A DNA stretch of 64,000 nt, from positions 1-64,000 of the forward strand of contig OZ241331.1 in NCBI GenBank assembly GCA_965200005.1, written 5' to 3'. Every line of letters starts with the position of its first letter. The stretch's first letter is position 1. Below, piece by piece: positions 1-7,260 of this stretch. The translations under genes were made by a program, and so were the position numbers. The notes under the pieces are model-generated. The model saw only the letters and a program-made list of their open reading frames with translations. It had not been told where the DNA came from and did no database searches. The stretch is from Aldehydirespirator sp965200005 (GTDB taxonomy: Bacteria; Actinomycetota; Acidimicrobiia; Acidimicrobiales; Aldehydirespiratoraceae).

Positions 1-326
1 TCTCGGGTTTTGTAGTCAGAGGTGACGAAGGCTTTAGCGTCACAGTTGTCGACTATGTAGGCAATCTCTGAGGCAGTGAGGCGGCTCGAGATCGGTGTGT
101 AGATCAGCCCGGCATAGTTGGCTCCCCAGGCCAAGGGCAAGAAGTCAAGACGGTTCTCAAGGCAGAACGCAACATGGTCGCCTGGATTCAGTCCCGCAGA
201 GCGGAACACATGTGACACACGGTTTGCCTGCTCATCGAGCTGGGCGTAGCTGAGAGTCTCGTTGCTGCCGGCCATGACGATGGCGGCTTGATCCCCTCGG
301 GTGGAGGCATGAAATCCTGGGTACAT
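1..326 (-). CDS. Acyl-CoA synthetase (AMP-binding), N-terminal part, cut by window edge
   Basis: Reading leftward from the ATG at 326-324 gives an open frame to the window edge (about 108 residues). It has the typical N-terminus of an ANL-superfamily fatty-acyl-CoA synthetase: an LSYAQLDEQANRVSH segment, then GDHVAFCLENR, then a LIYTPISSRLTASEIAYIVD segment, as in long-chain acyl-CoA ligases. Such enzymes adenylate a carboxylic acid with ATP and transfer it to CoA. The AMP-binding P-loop and catalytic Lys lie outside the window, so substrate class cannot be judged. The gene starts 61 bp downstream of the SDR stop on the same strand, which suggests a small catabolic operon. Family assignment is firm; substrate is unknown. 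Confidence 0.8.
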   Translation of the reverse strand, partial: MYPGFHASTRGDQAAIVMAGSNETLSYAQLDEQANRVSHVFRSAGLNPGDHVAFCLENRLDFLPLAWGANYAGLIYTPISSRLTASEIAYIVDNCDAKAFVTSDYKTR

Positions 327-387
327 CGGCTAGCACCGTAGCCGTTTGCCGAACGCCGATCCGCAGCTCCTGAGTCCCGTGATGCGG

Positions 388-1200
388 CTAGCAGGTATAG
401 CCGCCGTCCACGGCGAGATGCTGCCCCGAGATGTAGCGGGCACGATCGGATGCCAGGAAGCACACTGCTTCAGCGATGTCGCTTGCGGTGCCGAAGATAC
501 GTAGCGGGATGTTGTTGCGTGCGGCCGCGAGGGCTCGTTCGTCTAGTTGGCCCGATGCCATTAGCTCTTGTGCCATGCCGTCGGTGAGCATTCCGGGGCC
601 GACGCTGTTGGCTCGCACACCAAAGCGTCCTTCTTCTGCTGCGAGACCCCGAACGGCAGCGACTACCGCTGCTTTGGGCAGAGTGCTAAGGCCATCTCGC
701 ACCGGGAAACGACCCAGAGCCGCTGTTGTGACAGCCACGATGTTGCCGCGGGTCTTGCGCAGGTGTGTTAGAGACGCGTGAGCCACCGAGAAGAAGCCCG
801 ATGCATCAGCATCGATCTGAGCTCGCACCAGCGAGGGGGCCGTACGGCTCAGATGCAACTGAGGCACGATCGGGCCGGCCGCGTACACCAACGTATGGAT
901 GCCCGAAGCAGCGTCTGCCAACTCTTGAACCGCCGATGCTGTCAACTCGTCATCGGTGAGATCCGCACGCGCCGACCAGCAGCGGCGTCCCAGTTCTTCG
1001 ACAGCCGATGCAGTAGCGGCAGCAGCCTCAACTCCAGATCGGTACGTGATAGCAATGTCGCTCCCACGCGCCGCAAACTCAGCAGCAATCACCGAGCCAA
1101 GGCCACCACTGCCACCAACCACCAGCGCAGCCCCAACACGCCCCAGAAAATCCCCACCAAGATCAAGCCCACTCATAGCGCCACGATATTGCGACGCCAT
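388..1200 (-). CDS. SDR-family oxidoreductase lacking the usual catalytic Tyr
   Basis: About 270 residues if started at the ATG at 1200-1198 (another ATG lies at 1176). The frame stays open upstream to 1443, but that extension is encoded by the 1244-1444 direct repeat and is not SDR-like, so it was excluded. A Rossmann motif GGSGGLG near the N-terminus, a central NNIPLRIFG segment and a C-terminal SGQHLAVDGGY tail place it in the classical FabG-like short-chain dehydrogenases. Where family members have YxxxK, this protein reads STLPK: the Lys is kept but Tyr is replaced. It may therefore be non-catalytic, use a different proton donor, or act as a dienoyl/enoyl-type reductase. It precedes the acyl-CoA synthetase, consistent with acyl-CoA metabolism. 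Confidence 0.8.
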   Translation of the reverse strand: MASQYRGAMSGLDLGGDFLGRVGAALVVGGSGGLGSVIAAEFAARGSDIAITYRSGVEAAAATASAVEELGRRCWSARADLTDDELTASAVQELADAASGIHTLVYAAGPIVPQLHLSRTAPSLVRAQIDADASGFFSVAHASLTHLRKTRGNIVAVTTAALGRFPVRDGLSTLPKAAVVAAVRGLAAEEGRFGVRANSVGPGMLTDGMAQELMASGQLDERALAAARNNIPLRIFGTASDIAEAVCFLASDRARYISGQHLAVDGGYTC

Positions 1201-1243
1201 CAACTCTCCGTCTCCACAAACCGCTCGCGCGGCGTCAACGACT

Positions 1244-1444
1244 ATTGCGAATAAATGCAACGTTCGTGGGTTTAGGCTCGAAAATCGTTCTGTACCTACG
1301 AATGTGACGATTCTCGGCGATTCGCTCAAGCTCCAAAAATAGGCTCTGAACATGGCTTTTGTGCTTGTTAAGACACGGATTGTCACTTCGTAATCGAAAT
1401 CGTCGTTGCAATTAGCTATTGCAATTGCCGCTCCCGTTTGCAAA
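1244..1444. repeat. Left copy of ~201-bp direct repeat (DR-A)
   Basis: Nearly identical to 3296-3496 in the same orientation. Both copies are 201 bp, with a few substitutions and compensating 1-bp indels. Each begins attgcgaataaatgcaacg and ends ctcccgtttgcaaa. Near the right end GCAATT and AATTGC form an inverted pair. The copies bracket the AlbA_2-type regulator gene. The repeat covers the region upstream of the SDR gene and the 5' flank of the regulator, so it may also hold promoters. Confidence 0.93.
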
Positions 1445-1451
1445 CCTTCAT

Positions 1452-3236
1452 ATGCCTATGTCCAATCTGTCGAACTCTCCCCTGGCATCTATGGATCCCC
1501 CCTTCCAGCTGACCCGCAGTGGCGAGCGGATCCTCATTAGCCAAGATGAGTTCCGCTCCCTCTACCCCCACGAGGGTCACCACGTCGAGTGGAAGAGCGG
1601 CACCTCACGCAAGAAGATCCAGGAAGCAATCGTCGCATTTTCGAATGCGTCTGGAGGTGTCATCGTCATCGGAGTCGATGACACCGGCACGTTGCAAGGC
1701 AAACCGCTCGACGTGAACGCTGAACAGACTCTGTGGGAGATCGTCCAATACGTCGAATCCCCTGGGCCCGTGCGGATAGGTGCGCTCGCTGTCGAGTCGA
1801 TGGAACTCACAATCATCGAGGTTGAGCGTCGCGACCAGGGCGTCGCTCAAACCTCCAACGGCCAGTTGTTGATCCGCCGAGGAAAGCAGAATCTGCCTCT
1901 GCGGGGCGAGGAGTTGTTCGACCTGATGGACAGGCGACGAGCCCACCGCTACGAGGAACGGCTATCCGACTGGACGCTTGAGCAAGCCGACTCGGAACTG
2001 CTGTTGGAACTCTGCCAAGCGCTGGGGATCACGACCCAAGGTGAGAGCTATCCCATCATTCCACCTAAGGGCCCTGTCGGTTCGCAGGTCGGCACAGATC
2101 AGCGCATGTCTGAGGCTCTTGCCGGCCGATCGCTCGCACGCCTAGAGCGAGGGCGCACAGTGCTAACCGTGGTTGGTGCATTGTTTCTGATACCTGGTGC
2201 TGCCCGATCACTCGGAATGTGTCACATCGAAGCATTCCGTTTCCCGGCCGTGCCGCTGAGCGTTCCACATGGTGACAACGATGACAATGATGACCTCTAC
2301 GACCTTCGGGTGAGGCTTGAGGGCACGCCGGCGCAACAGATCCGCGCCGCTCATGACTGGATCGTTGGTCAAGTCGGATTCGACCTGGTTGTGGAGGGAG
2401 TTCAAGCTCACGAGGTTGAGCGCTTACCAGGAGATGCCGTACGCGAGATTGTGGCCAACGCGGTTGCGCACCGTGACTACCAGCTCAGTGGCTCAGCCAT
2501 CGAGGTTCGGCTACGGCCAGGGAACCTGGAGGTGACGTCACCCGGAACGCTCCCGTACCCGGTCACCCTTGATGACCTTGCTAGTCAGCACTCTGCACGA
2601 AATCCCGCACTGATCAGCGTGCTGCGCGCATTTGACCTAGCCGAACAGGCTGGCCGGGGTGTTCGCTCGGTTCGCCGCTGGATGGCACTGAATCTGTTCG
2701 ATGACCCGCGCTGGTCGGACCAGCCAGACGGATCCGTTCGGGTGGAACTGCCGATGACCGGTCCCGCGACTCCCCGCGAACGGGTCTGGATTTACGAACT
2801 CGAGAGCACCTTCGGCACACCACTTGACGAAGTCGATCGCCGACTACTCGTCGAAACGCTTCACGAAGGCACACTTCAGAGCCCAGCTGCAGCCAGAATC
2901 GCAGGGTGCAGCAGGGATTCAGCACGTGCGAGCCTGGAGAAATTGAGCGAGACCGGTCTCGTTGAGCGAAGCGGAAATGGCCGGGGCAGGAACTACCGCA
3001 TCGCCACCGAAGCGCTCTCTCGCTCCCTTTCGCCTACTAGCTCGCTGACCGAATCTGAGATGGCAGATCGGGTGTTGGAGATGGCGAGACGAGTACCGGT
3101 TTCTAACGCAATGGTGCGTGAGAGCCTTGATCTGCCACGCCACCGGGCACTCAGGCTGCTAGCAGAACTCGTTGATGCGGGCCGGCTGATACGGGTCGGT
3201 GCAGGGCGTGCGACGCGCTACAAGATTGGCACTTAA
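1452..3236 (+). CDS. AlbA_2 (Schlafen-like) / RecG-C-like ATP-binding transcriptional regulator
   Basis: About 594 residues from the ATG at 1452 (also ATGs at 1458 and 1491). The frame opens at a TTG at 1419 inside the direct repeat, which I consider unlikely as a start. The N-terminus carries an AlbA_2 divergent AAA_4/Schlafen domain (HHVEWKSG, then AIVAFSNASGGVIVIGVDD, later LLIRRGKQNLPL). The middle has the GHKL-like ATP-binding segment of COG2865 proteins (AVREIVANAVAHRDY, then LEVTSPGTLPYPVT and LAEQAGRGVRSVRRWM). The C-terminus has one or two winged-helix-like segments (AARIAGCSRDSARASLEKLSETGLVER). Such proteins are predicted DNA-binding regulators and are often linked to mobile or defence DNA. 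The gene stands alone between two 201-bp direct repeats and interrupts two catabolic groups, so it looks inserted. Confidence 0.85.
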   Translation: MPMSNLSNSPLASMDPPFQLTRSGERILISQDEFRSLYPHEGHHVEWKSGTSRKKIQEAIVAFSNASGGVIVIGVDDTGTLQGKPLDVNAEQTLWEIVQYVESPGPVRIGALAVESMELTIIEVERRDQGVAQTSNGQLLIRRGKQNLPLRGEELFDLMDRRRAHRYEERLSDWTLEQADSELLLELCQALGITTQGESYPIIPPKGPVGSQVGTDQRMSEALAGRSLARLERGRTVLTVVGALFLIPGAARSLGMCHIEAFRFPAVPLSVPHGDNDDNDDLYDLRVRLEGTPAQQIRAAHDWIVGQVGFDLVVEGVQAHEVERLPGDAVREIVANAVAHRDYQLSGSAIEVRLRPGNLEVTSPGTLPYPVTLDDLASQHSARNPALISVLRAFDLAEQAGRGVRSVRRWMALNLFDDPRWSDQPDGSVRVELPMTGPATPRERVWIYELESTFGTPLDEVDRRLLVETLHEGTLQSPAAARIAGCSRDSARASLEKLSETGLVERSGNGRGRNYRIATEALSRSLSPTSSLTESEMADRVLEMARRVPVSNAMVRESLDLPRHRALRLLAELVDAGRLIRVGAGRATRYKIGT

Positions 3237-3295
3237 GGCGCCTCGGGAGTGTGCTGCTAGAGGTCGATTACGACGACATGTCGGGCGGCGCCACA

Positions 3296-3496
3296 ATTGC
3301 GAATAAATGCAACGTTCGTGGGTTTGAGCTCGAAAATCGTTCTGTACCTACGAATGTGACGATTCTCGGCGATTTCGCTCAAGCCCCAAAAACAGGCTCA
3401 GAACAGGGCTTTTGTGCTTACACGACACGAAGTGTCATTTCGTAATCGAAATCGTCGTTGCAATTAGCTACTGCAATTGCCGCTCCCGTTTGCAAA
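3296..3496. repeat. Right copy of ~201-bp direct repeat (DR-B)
   Basis: Direct repeat of 1244-1444, starting 59 bp after the regulator stop and ending 12 bp before the stop of the convergent MmgE/PrpD gene. A short palindrome, gacac-gaa-gtgtc, is perfect here but degraded in DR-A. No transposase or integrase lies between the copies. Recombination between them would delete the 2-kb regulator module and leave one copy. Confidence 0.93.
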
Positions 3497-3508
3497 TCTC
3501 AGACACTG

Positions 3509-4864
3509 CTATTGGGTGGCGTGCAACAGGTGTGTGAGATCGCGAACTGGTAGCTGCGTGAGCGATCGCACTACTACGGGAATGCCAGGGTCGAGGGTGC
3601 CCCCGGCAAGGAGTTCAAACTTGGCATCGATCTCGTCGGGGCTCAGCGGATCAAACATCGAACCGCGCTGGCCATATACCTCGCGTTCCAACTCCGAGCC
3701 GTCCTTCAGCAAGATCCGCACGTGGGCTCCCTGCTTGCGGGCGTAAGTGGCGTCATAGATCGGCTCCGCCTCAAGGGTTACTTGCTGCTGTAATGCCGCG
3801 ATAGTCGGATCGCTGATTCGCTCGGAGTCGAAAGTGGCGGGATCGGCAGGATCAGCGACAAGAGCCGCCGCCAAGTTGAACGGGGCCGAATACTGCGCTG
3901 CCATCACCGATGTCGTGCCATCCATGTCGTTTAGCTCAACGACCTTGGTGGTGGTGCGAACAGCGAGGCGTTCCACATCCGCAGCCACCACGCCATGTGC
4001 CGTTACAAGTTCGCAGGCGGCCTGAACCATCGGATGCAGATCACTACACGACGGGTAGGGCTTAATCGTCACCTCATCAATCAACCAGCGCTGTCCGAGT
4101 TGATCCACGAGAAGCTCAGGCTGAGGATCGCGAGTAAAGATCCGACAGAAGCCGAACCTCCCTGCTAGGCCGTCATGGGCACCTTCAAATCCCTGGGCCG
4201 CAAGCGCAGCGGCCGTTATGCCACCCTCAGCGGCGCGCCCGGCATGGATGCGCTTGGCCATCCCACCCGATGATGCGAACTCTGTTGTGCCAGACGCCAG
4301 CGATGCCGCGATCCCGAAGGCGTGATTGAGTCTTGAGGCATCAAAGCCATGAAGGTGTGCCGCAGCAGCTGCTGCCCCGAAAACGCCCGACATTGACGTC
4401 GGGTGGAACCCAGCGAGCATGTGAGACACAGGCCCGACAGCAATCCCGGCTCGCGACATTGCCTCGTAACCGACGACCACCGCCTCAAGGAACTCAAGCC
4501 CCGATGCACCCAGTTTCTCTGCAACCGCGAGGGCCGCGGGCACCACAACCGCGCCGGGGTGGTTGACGGCCTCTTCATGGCAGTCGTCAATCTCAAAGGC
4601 GTGAGCCGCGGTGCCGTTAGCAAATGCTGCCATGGGCGCCGACGCCGTCTTGTTCCAGCCAACCACGGTGCAATCGCCGCCCCTGCCTGTGTCGAAGGCA
4701 TGACGTGCCGCCGCAACAGACCAATCGAGGCGGGCGCCGTAGGCGATAGCACCGAGCGTGTCGATCACACAGTTAGCGGCAACATCGAGGTGGCGTTGTG
4801 CTACACGGCCCCGAAGTCCGCTCAGGAAGTCTGCTAGCTCAAACGACAGTGAGGGTTCAGCCAT
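3509..4864 (-). CDS. MmgE/PrpD family protein (2-methylcitrate dehydratase-like)
   Basis: About 451 residues from the ATG at 4864, preceded by a GGCGG-type ribosome site. This start overlaps the end of the Rieske gene by 8 bp, so the two are probably translationally coupled. Family features include CVIDTLGAIAYGARLDW near the N-terminus, NGTAAHAFEIDDCHEEAVNHPGA (the conserved FxDxH region of PrpD), GYEAMSRAGIAVG, and IKPYPSCSDLHPMVQA (KxYPxC motif). These hydro-lyases dehydrate hydroxy-tricarboxylates, but most family members outside the propionate pathway are uncharacterised. No prpB or prpC is seen, so a methylcitrate-cycle role is not supported. The Rieske and flavoprotein neighbours suggest degradation of a hydroxylated N-methyl or amino compound (inference). 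Confidence 0.88.
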   Translation of the reverse strand: MAEPSLSFELADFLSGLRGRVAQRHLDVAANCVIDTLGAIAYGARLDWSVAAARHAFDTGRGGDCTVVGWNKTASAPMAAFANGTAAHAFEIDDCHEEAVNHPGAVVVPAALAVAEKLGASGLEFLEAVVVGYEAMSRAGIAVGPVSHMLAGFHPTSMSGVFGAAAAAAHLHGFDASRLNHAFGIAASLASGTTEFASSGGMAKRIHAGRAAEGGITAAALAAQGFEGAHDGLAGRFGFCRIFTRDPQPELLVDQLGQRWLIDEVTIKPYPSCSDLHPMVQAACELVTAHGVVAADVERLAVRTTTKVVELNDMDGTTSVMAAQYSAPFNLAAALVADPADPATFDSERISDPTIAALQQQVTLEAEPIYDATYARKQGAHVRILLKDGSELEREVYGQRGSMFDPLSPDEIDAKFELLAGGTLDPGIPVVVRSLTQLPVRDLTHLLHATQ

Positions 4865-5972
4865 CAACCGCCAAGCATGCCAATGTCAGATCTTGAAGAT
4901 GCCCGACTGTGTTTTCGCTATGCACATCACATACACCGCTCGGGTGCTCAATCAATGGGCCCGGCTGATAGCCACGACTGGAGAGGCCGCGCTGCACCGA
5001 CTCGACTATCACGAAATCCTCGGTAGCGGTGTAGTTCCAGTCGGCGTCGACGTGTTGCGCTCCGGCTTCGTCGGGTTCGGGAGTATCGAACCACCACTCC
5101 CGGATCAACAGCGTGCGGTCAACAGCAAGAGGTACCCACCTAAATGTGTTCAACACTCGCCCGGGATAGCACTGGATCGATGACAACGGCCAGGTGTAAA
5201 ACGAGCCATAACCAGAGTCGAGATTTACGGTCGCGGTGCTCCCGCCGTTGCTTGCAGGGTTACTGGCGTGGCGAGCCCTTGAAGTTGATGACGAAGCAGT
5301 GTGGCGGATTACGTTGCCACTAGATGCGATCTGGTAACTCCCGGGTGAGACAACCCCCTGTGTGAAGTACTTGTGAACGTTTGGGCAGTGGTAACACTCG
5401 TTGTAGTTCTCGACTACTACCTTCCAGTTGGCCTTCAGTTCATGAGTCCGGCGTGCCGAAAGCACACGCTGGGAAGCATCGGGAGCGAGTGTCAGCAACT
5501 CTTGCTCCACTCCCGGGGTTGTCTCTGCCAATGAAGGGGCTTGTGGATCAAGGTTGACGAACATGAAGCCGGCTTGAAAGTCCAGCCTGACGTGGGGAAC
5601 GCAGATCTCGCCAACATTTTCGCCTCGGGCGTGTAACAGCTTCCCGTCAAGTCCATAAGTCCACGCGTGATAAGGACAGGTGATGCTTGACAACTGGGCA
5701 GAGTCATCAGTGAGCAGCTCATGTCCGCGGTGCTGACACACGTTGTACATGGCAGTAAGGCGGCTGCCGTCGTTGGTGATCAGCACGCTCTCATCACCGA
5801 CAGTGGCTTTGATCACCGAACCAGATTGCTCAAGTTGTGATCTGTGACCGACCATGATCCAACTGCGGACAAAGATGCGTTCCATCTCAAGGTCAAAGAC
5901 CGCCGGGTCGGTGTAATAGTTGGCTGCAAGGCCCTTTCGACGGTCTATACCCTCAGTGCTCGTAACTGACAT
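4857..5972 (-). CDS. Rieske [2Fe-2S] ring-hydroxylating-type oxygenase, alpha subunit
   Basis: 371 residues; ATG at 5972 with a strong AGGAGG site 8 nt upstream. The Rieske cluster ligands are C79/H81 (CQHRGH) and C99/H102 (CPYHAW). The catalytic mononuclear-iron site is visible at about 192-200 (NECYHCPNVH), giving the bridging acid and two His. The layout matches the family that includes glycine-betaine and carnitine monooxygenase oxygenase components as well as aromatic-ring dioxygenases. No ferredoxin reductase is encoded nearby. It is the first gene of a pair with MmgE/PrpD and lies close to a sarcosine/dimethylglycine-dehydrogenase-like gene, so oxidative N-demethylation of a quaternary amine is a reasonable inference; an aromatic substrate cannot be excluded. 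Confidence 0.9.
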   Translation of the reverse strand: MSVTSTEGIDRRKGLAANYYTDPAVFDLEMERIFVRSWIMVGHRSQLEQSGSVIKATVGDESVLITNDGSRLTAMYNVCQHRGHELLTDDSAQLSSITCPYHAWTYGLDGKLLHARGENVGEICVPHVRLDFQAGFMFVNLDPQAPSLAETTPGVEQELLTLAPDASQRVLSARRTHELKANWKVVVENYNECYHCPNVHKYFTQGVVSPGSYQIASSGNVIRHTASSSTSRARHASNPASNGGSTATVNLDSGYGSFYTWPLSSIQCYPGRVLNTFRWVPLAVDRTLLIREWWFDTPEPDEAGAQHVDADWNYTATEDFVIVESVQRGLSSRGYQPGPLIEHPSGVCDVHSENTVGHLQDLTLACLAVDG

Positions 5973-6043
5973 GTGCGGTGCCTCCTCTCACTGGCCGCTG
6001 GCTGCCATGGGATGAAGATGAAGATGCGGTGACGCAGTGCTGA

Positions 6044-7168
6044 TCATGGTGCCACCTTGAGAGCCTCAACCAGCCGATCCATATGTTCTGGCAAGTTTGC
6101 ATCGCAGCGCAAGAAGCGACGTTTTAGACCACGAAACGAGACCGATCCGTCTTTGACGATCACGCCCTGTTGCAACAGGTGTTCAAACACCCGGGTTGAG
6201 TCGGTATCCGGGTCGACGATTCTGACCAGAAAGAAGTTGGATCTGCTGCCTGCGATCATCTCAAAGCGATCAAGTTCCTCAAAGCGCTCCTGAGCATGGG
6301 CTCTGCCTTTCGCAATAGTGGCGACTGTGTCACCGATGTGTGAAGTGTCATCCAGTGCTGCCGCTGCTCCAGTCATCTGTAGCACACCCATATTCCAGGT
6401 TGGTTTCACCGCGAGGCAAGCATCAATCAATGGGCGAGGCCCCACACCAAACCCGACACGGAGCCCGGCGAGCCCGAAAGCCTTGGAAAAGGTACGCAGC
6501 ACCACCAGATTCGGGTATTCATCCACAAGATGGATGTAACCGTGTGTGCCCGAATAGTGAACATAAGCCTCATCAAGCACCACGACCGCCTCCGGGGCTG
6601 CCTCAATAATGGCACGAATGCTCGTCTCATCAAGCCAGGTACCTGACGGGCTATGTGGGTTAGTCACGAACACGATCCGGGTTTGTTTGTCGATGGCTGC
6701 AATGTAAGTGTCGACATCTAGTGACATTGACTGTGGATCAGTTGCCTCGTGTATCAGAGCGGCAACACGACCTTCGGCTTCTGCAAACAAGTGGTAGATC
6801 GGGAAGCAGGGTCCAGGCATCTGGATGCGCCCTCCGGGTTCGCAGCATGCCCGGATTAGCCATGAGATGATCTCGGTCTCTCCAGCGCCACACATGATGC
6901 GATCTGGCTCGAAGCCGTAGGTCTCGCCAATCTTGTTGCGGAGAGATTCAGCGGTCCACGACGGGTACAGATGCAGATCGCCGAGGCTCTCCTGGATGGC
7001 ACTCACAGCGAGGGGCGACGCTCCCAAAGGATTCTCTGCCGAACCCAACTTGGAGATCTCAGTTGGGTGGATGCCATAGCGCTGCATCACAGAGTCGGCG
7101 CTCAACCCAGGAACATAGAACTCGGGCGCTTCCAAACCGGGATGCGAGAAGCGCACAGTGGACTGCAT
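6044..7168 (-). CDS. Histidinol-phosphate aminotransferase-like PLP enzyme
   Basis: About 374 residues. I place the start at the ATG at 7168, because AGGAGG at 7174-7179 lies 5 nt upstream; the GTG at 7171 would be too close. Fold type I class II aminotransferase motifs are present: LGSAENPLGASP at the N-terminus, CGAGETEIISWLI, NPHSPSGTWLD (substrate/PLP Asn), VVLDEAYVHYSG (PLP Asp/Tyr) and TFSKAFGLAGLRVG (PLP Lys). It belongs to the HisC/Cobyric-acid-decarboxylase-like group, but the absence of other his genes argues against histidine synthesis. It sits 71 bp upstream of the Rieske gene on the same strand and faces the divergent SARDH-like gene, so it likely serves an amino-compound pathway. 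Confidence 0.88.
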   Translation of the reverse strand: MQSTVRFSHPGLEAPEFYVPGLSADSVMQRYGIHPTEISKLGSAENPLGASPLAVSAIQESLGDLHLYPSWTAESLRNKIGETYGFEPDRIMCGAGETEIISWLIRACCEPGGRIQMPGPCFPIYHLFAEAEGRVAALIHEATDPQSMSLDVDTYIAAIDKQTRIVFVTNPHSPSGTWLDETSIRAIIEAAPEAVVVLDEAYVHYSGTHGYIHLVDEYPNLVVLRTFSKAFGLAGLRVGFGVGPRPLIDACLAVKPTWNMGVLQMTGAAAALDDTSHIGDTVATIAKGRAHAQERFEELDRFEMIAGSRSNFFLVRIVDPDTDSTRVFEHLLQQGVIVKDGSVSFRGLKRRFLRCDANLPEHMDRLVEALKVAP

Positions 7169-7260
7169 CACAACCTCCTGTGGTCGTGTCCCGGCCCAAG
7201 ATTGTGCCCGGGTGTTGGGTGCCTATTCTGCCCTCTCGCGGCGGCTAAGTTCCGCCACGC

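Noticed and set aside
188..463. 91-residue minus-strand ORF at the left edge
   Set aside because: Out-of-frame shadow of the acyl-CoA synthetase start and the SDR end.
1201..1443. N-terminal extension of the SDR frame through the direct repeat
   Set aside because: The extension is encoded by the repeat, which recurs at 3296-3496 without the SDR, and has no SDR similarity. The ATG at 1200 fits the family start.
3509..4864. Methylcitrate-cycle prpD
   Set aside because: No prpB, prpC or prpF nearby; MmgE/PrpD family is broad, so the gene symbol was not assigned.
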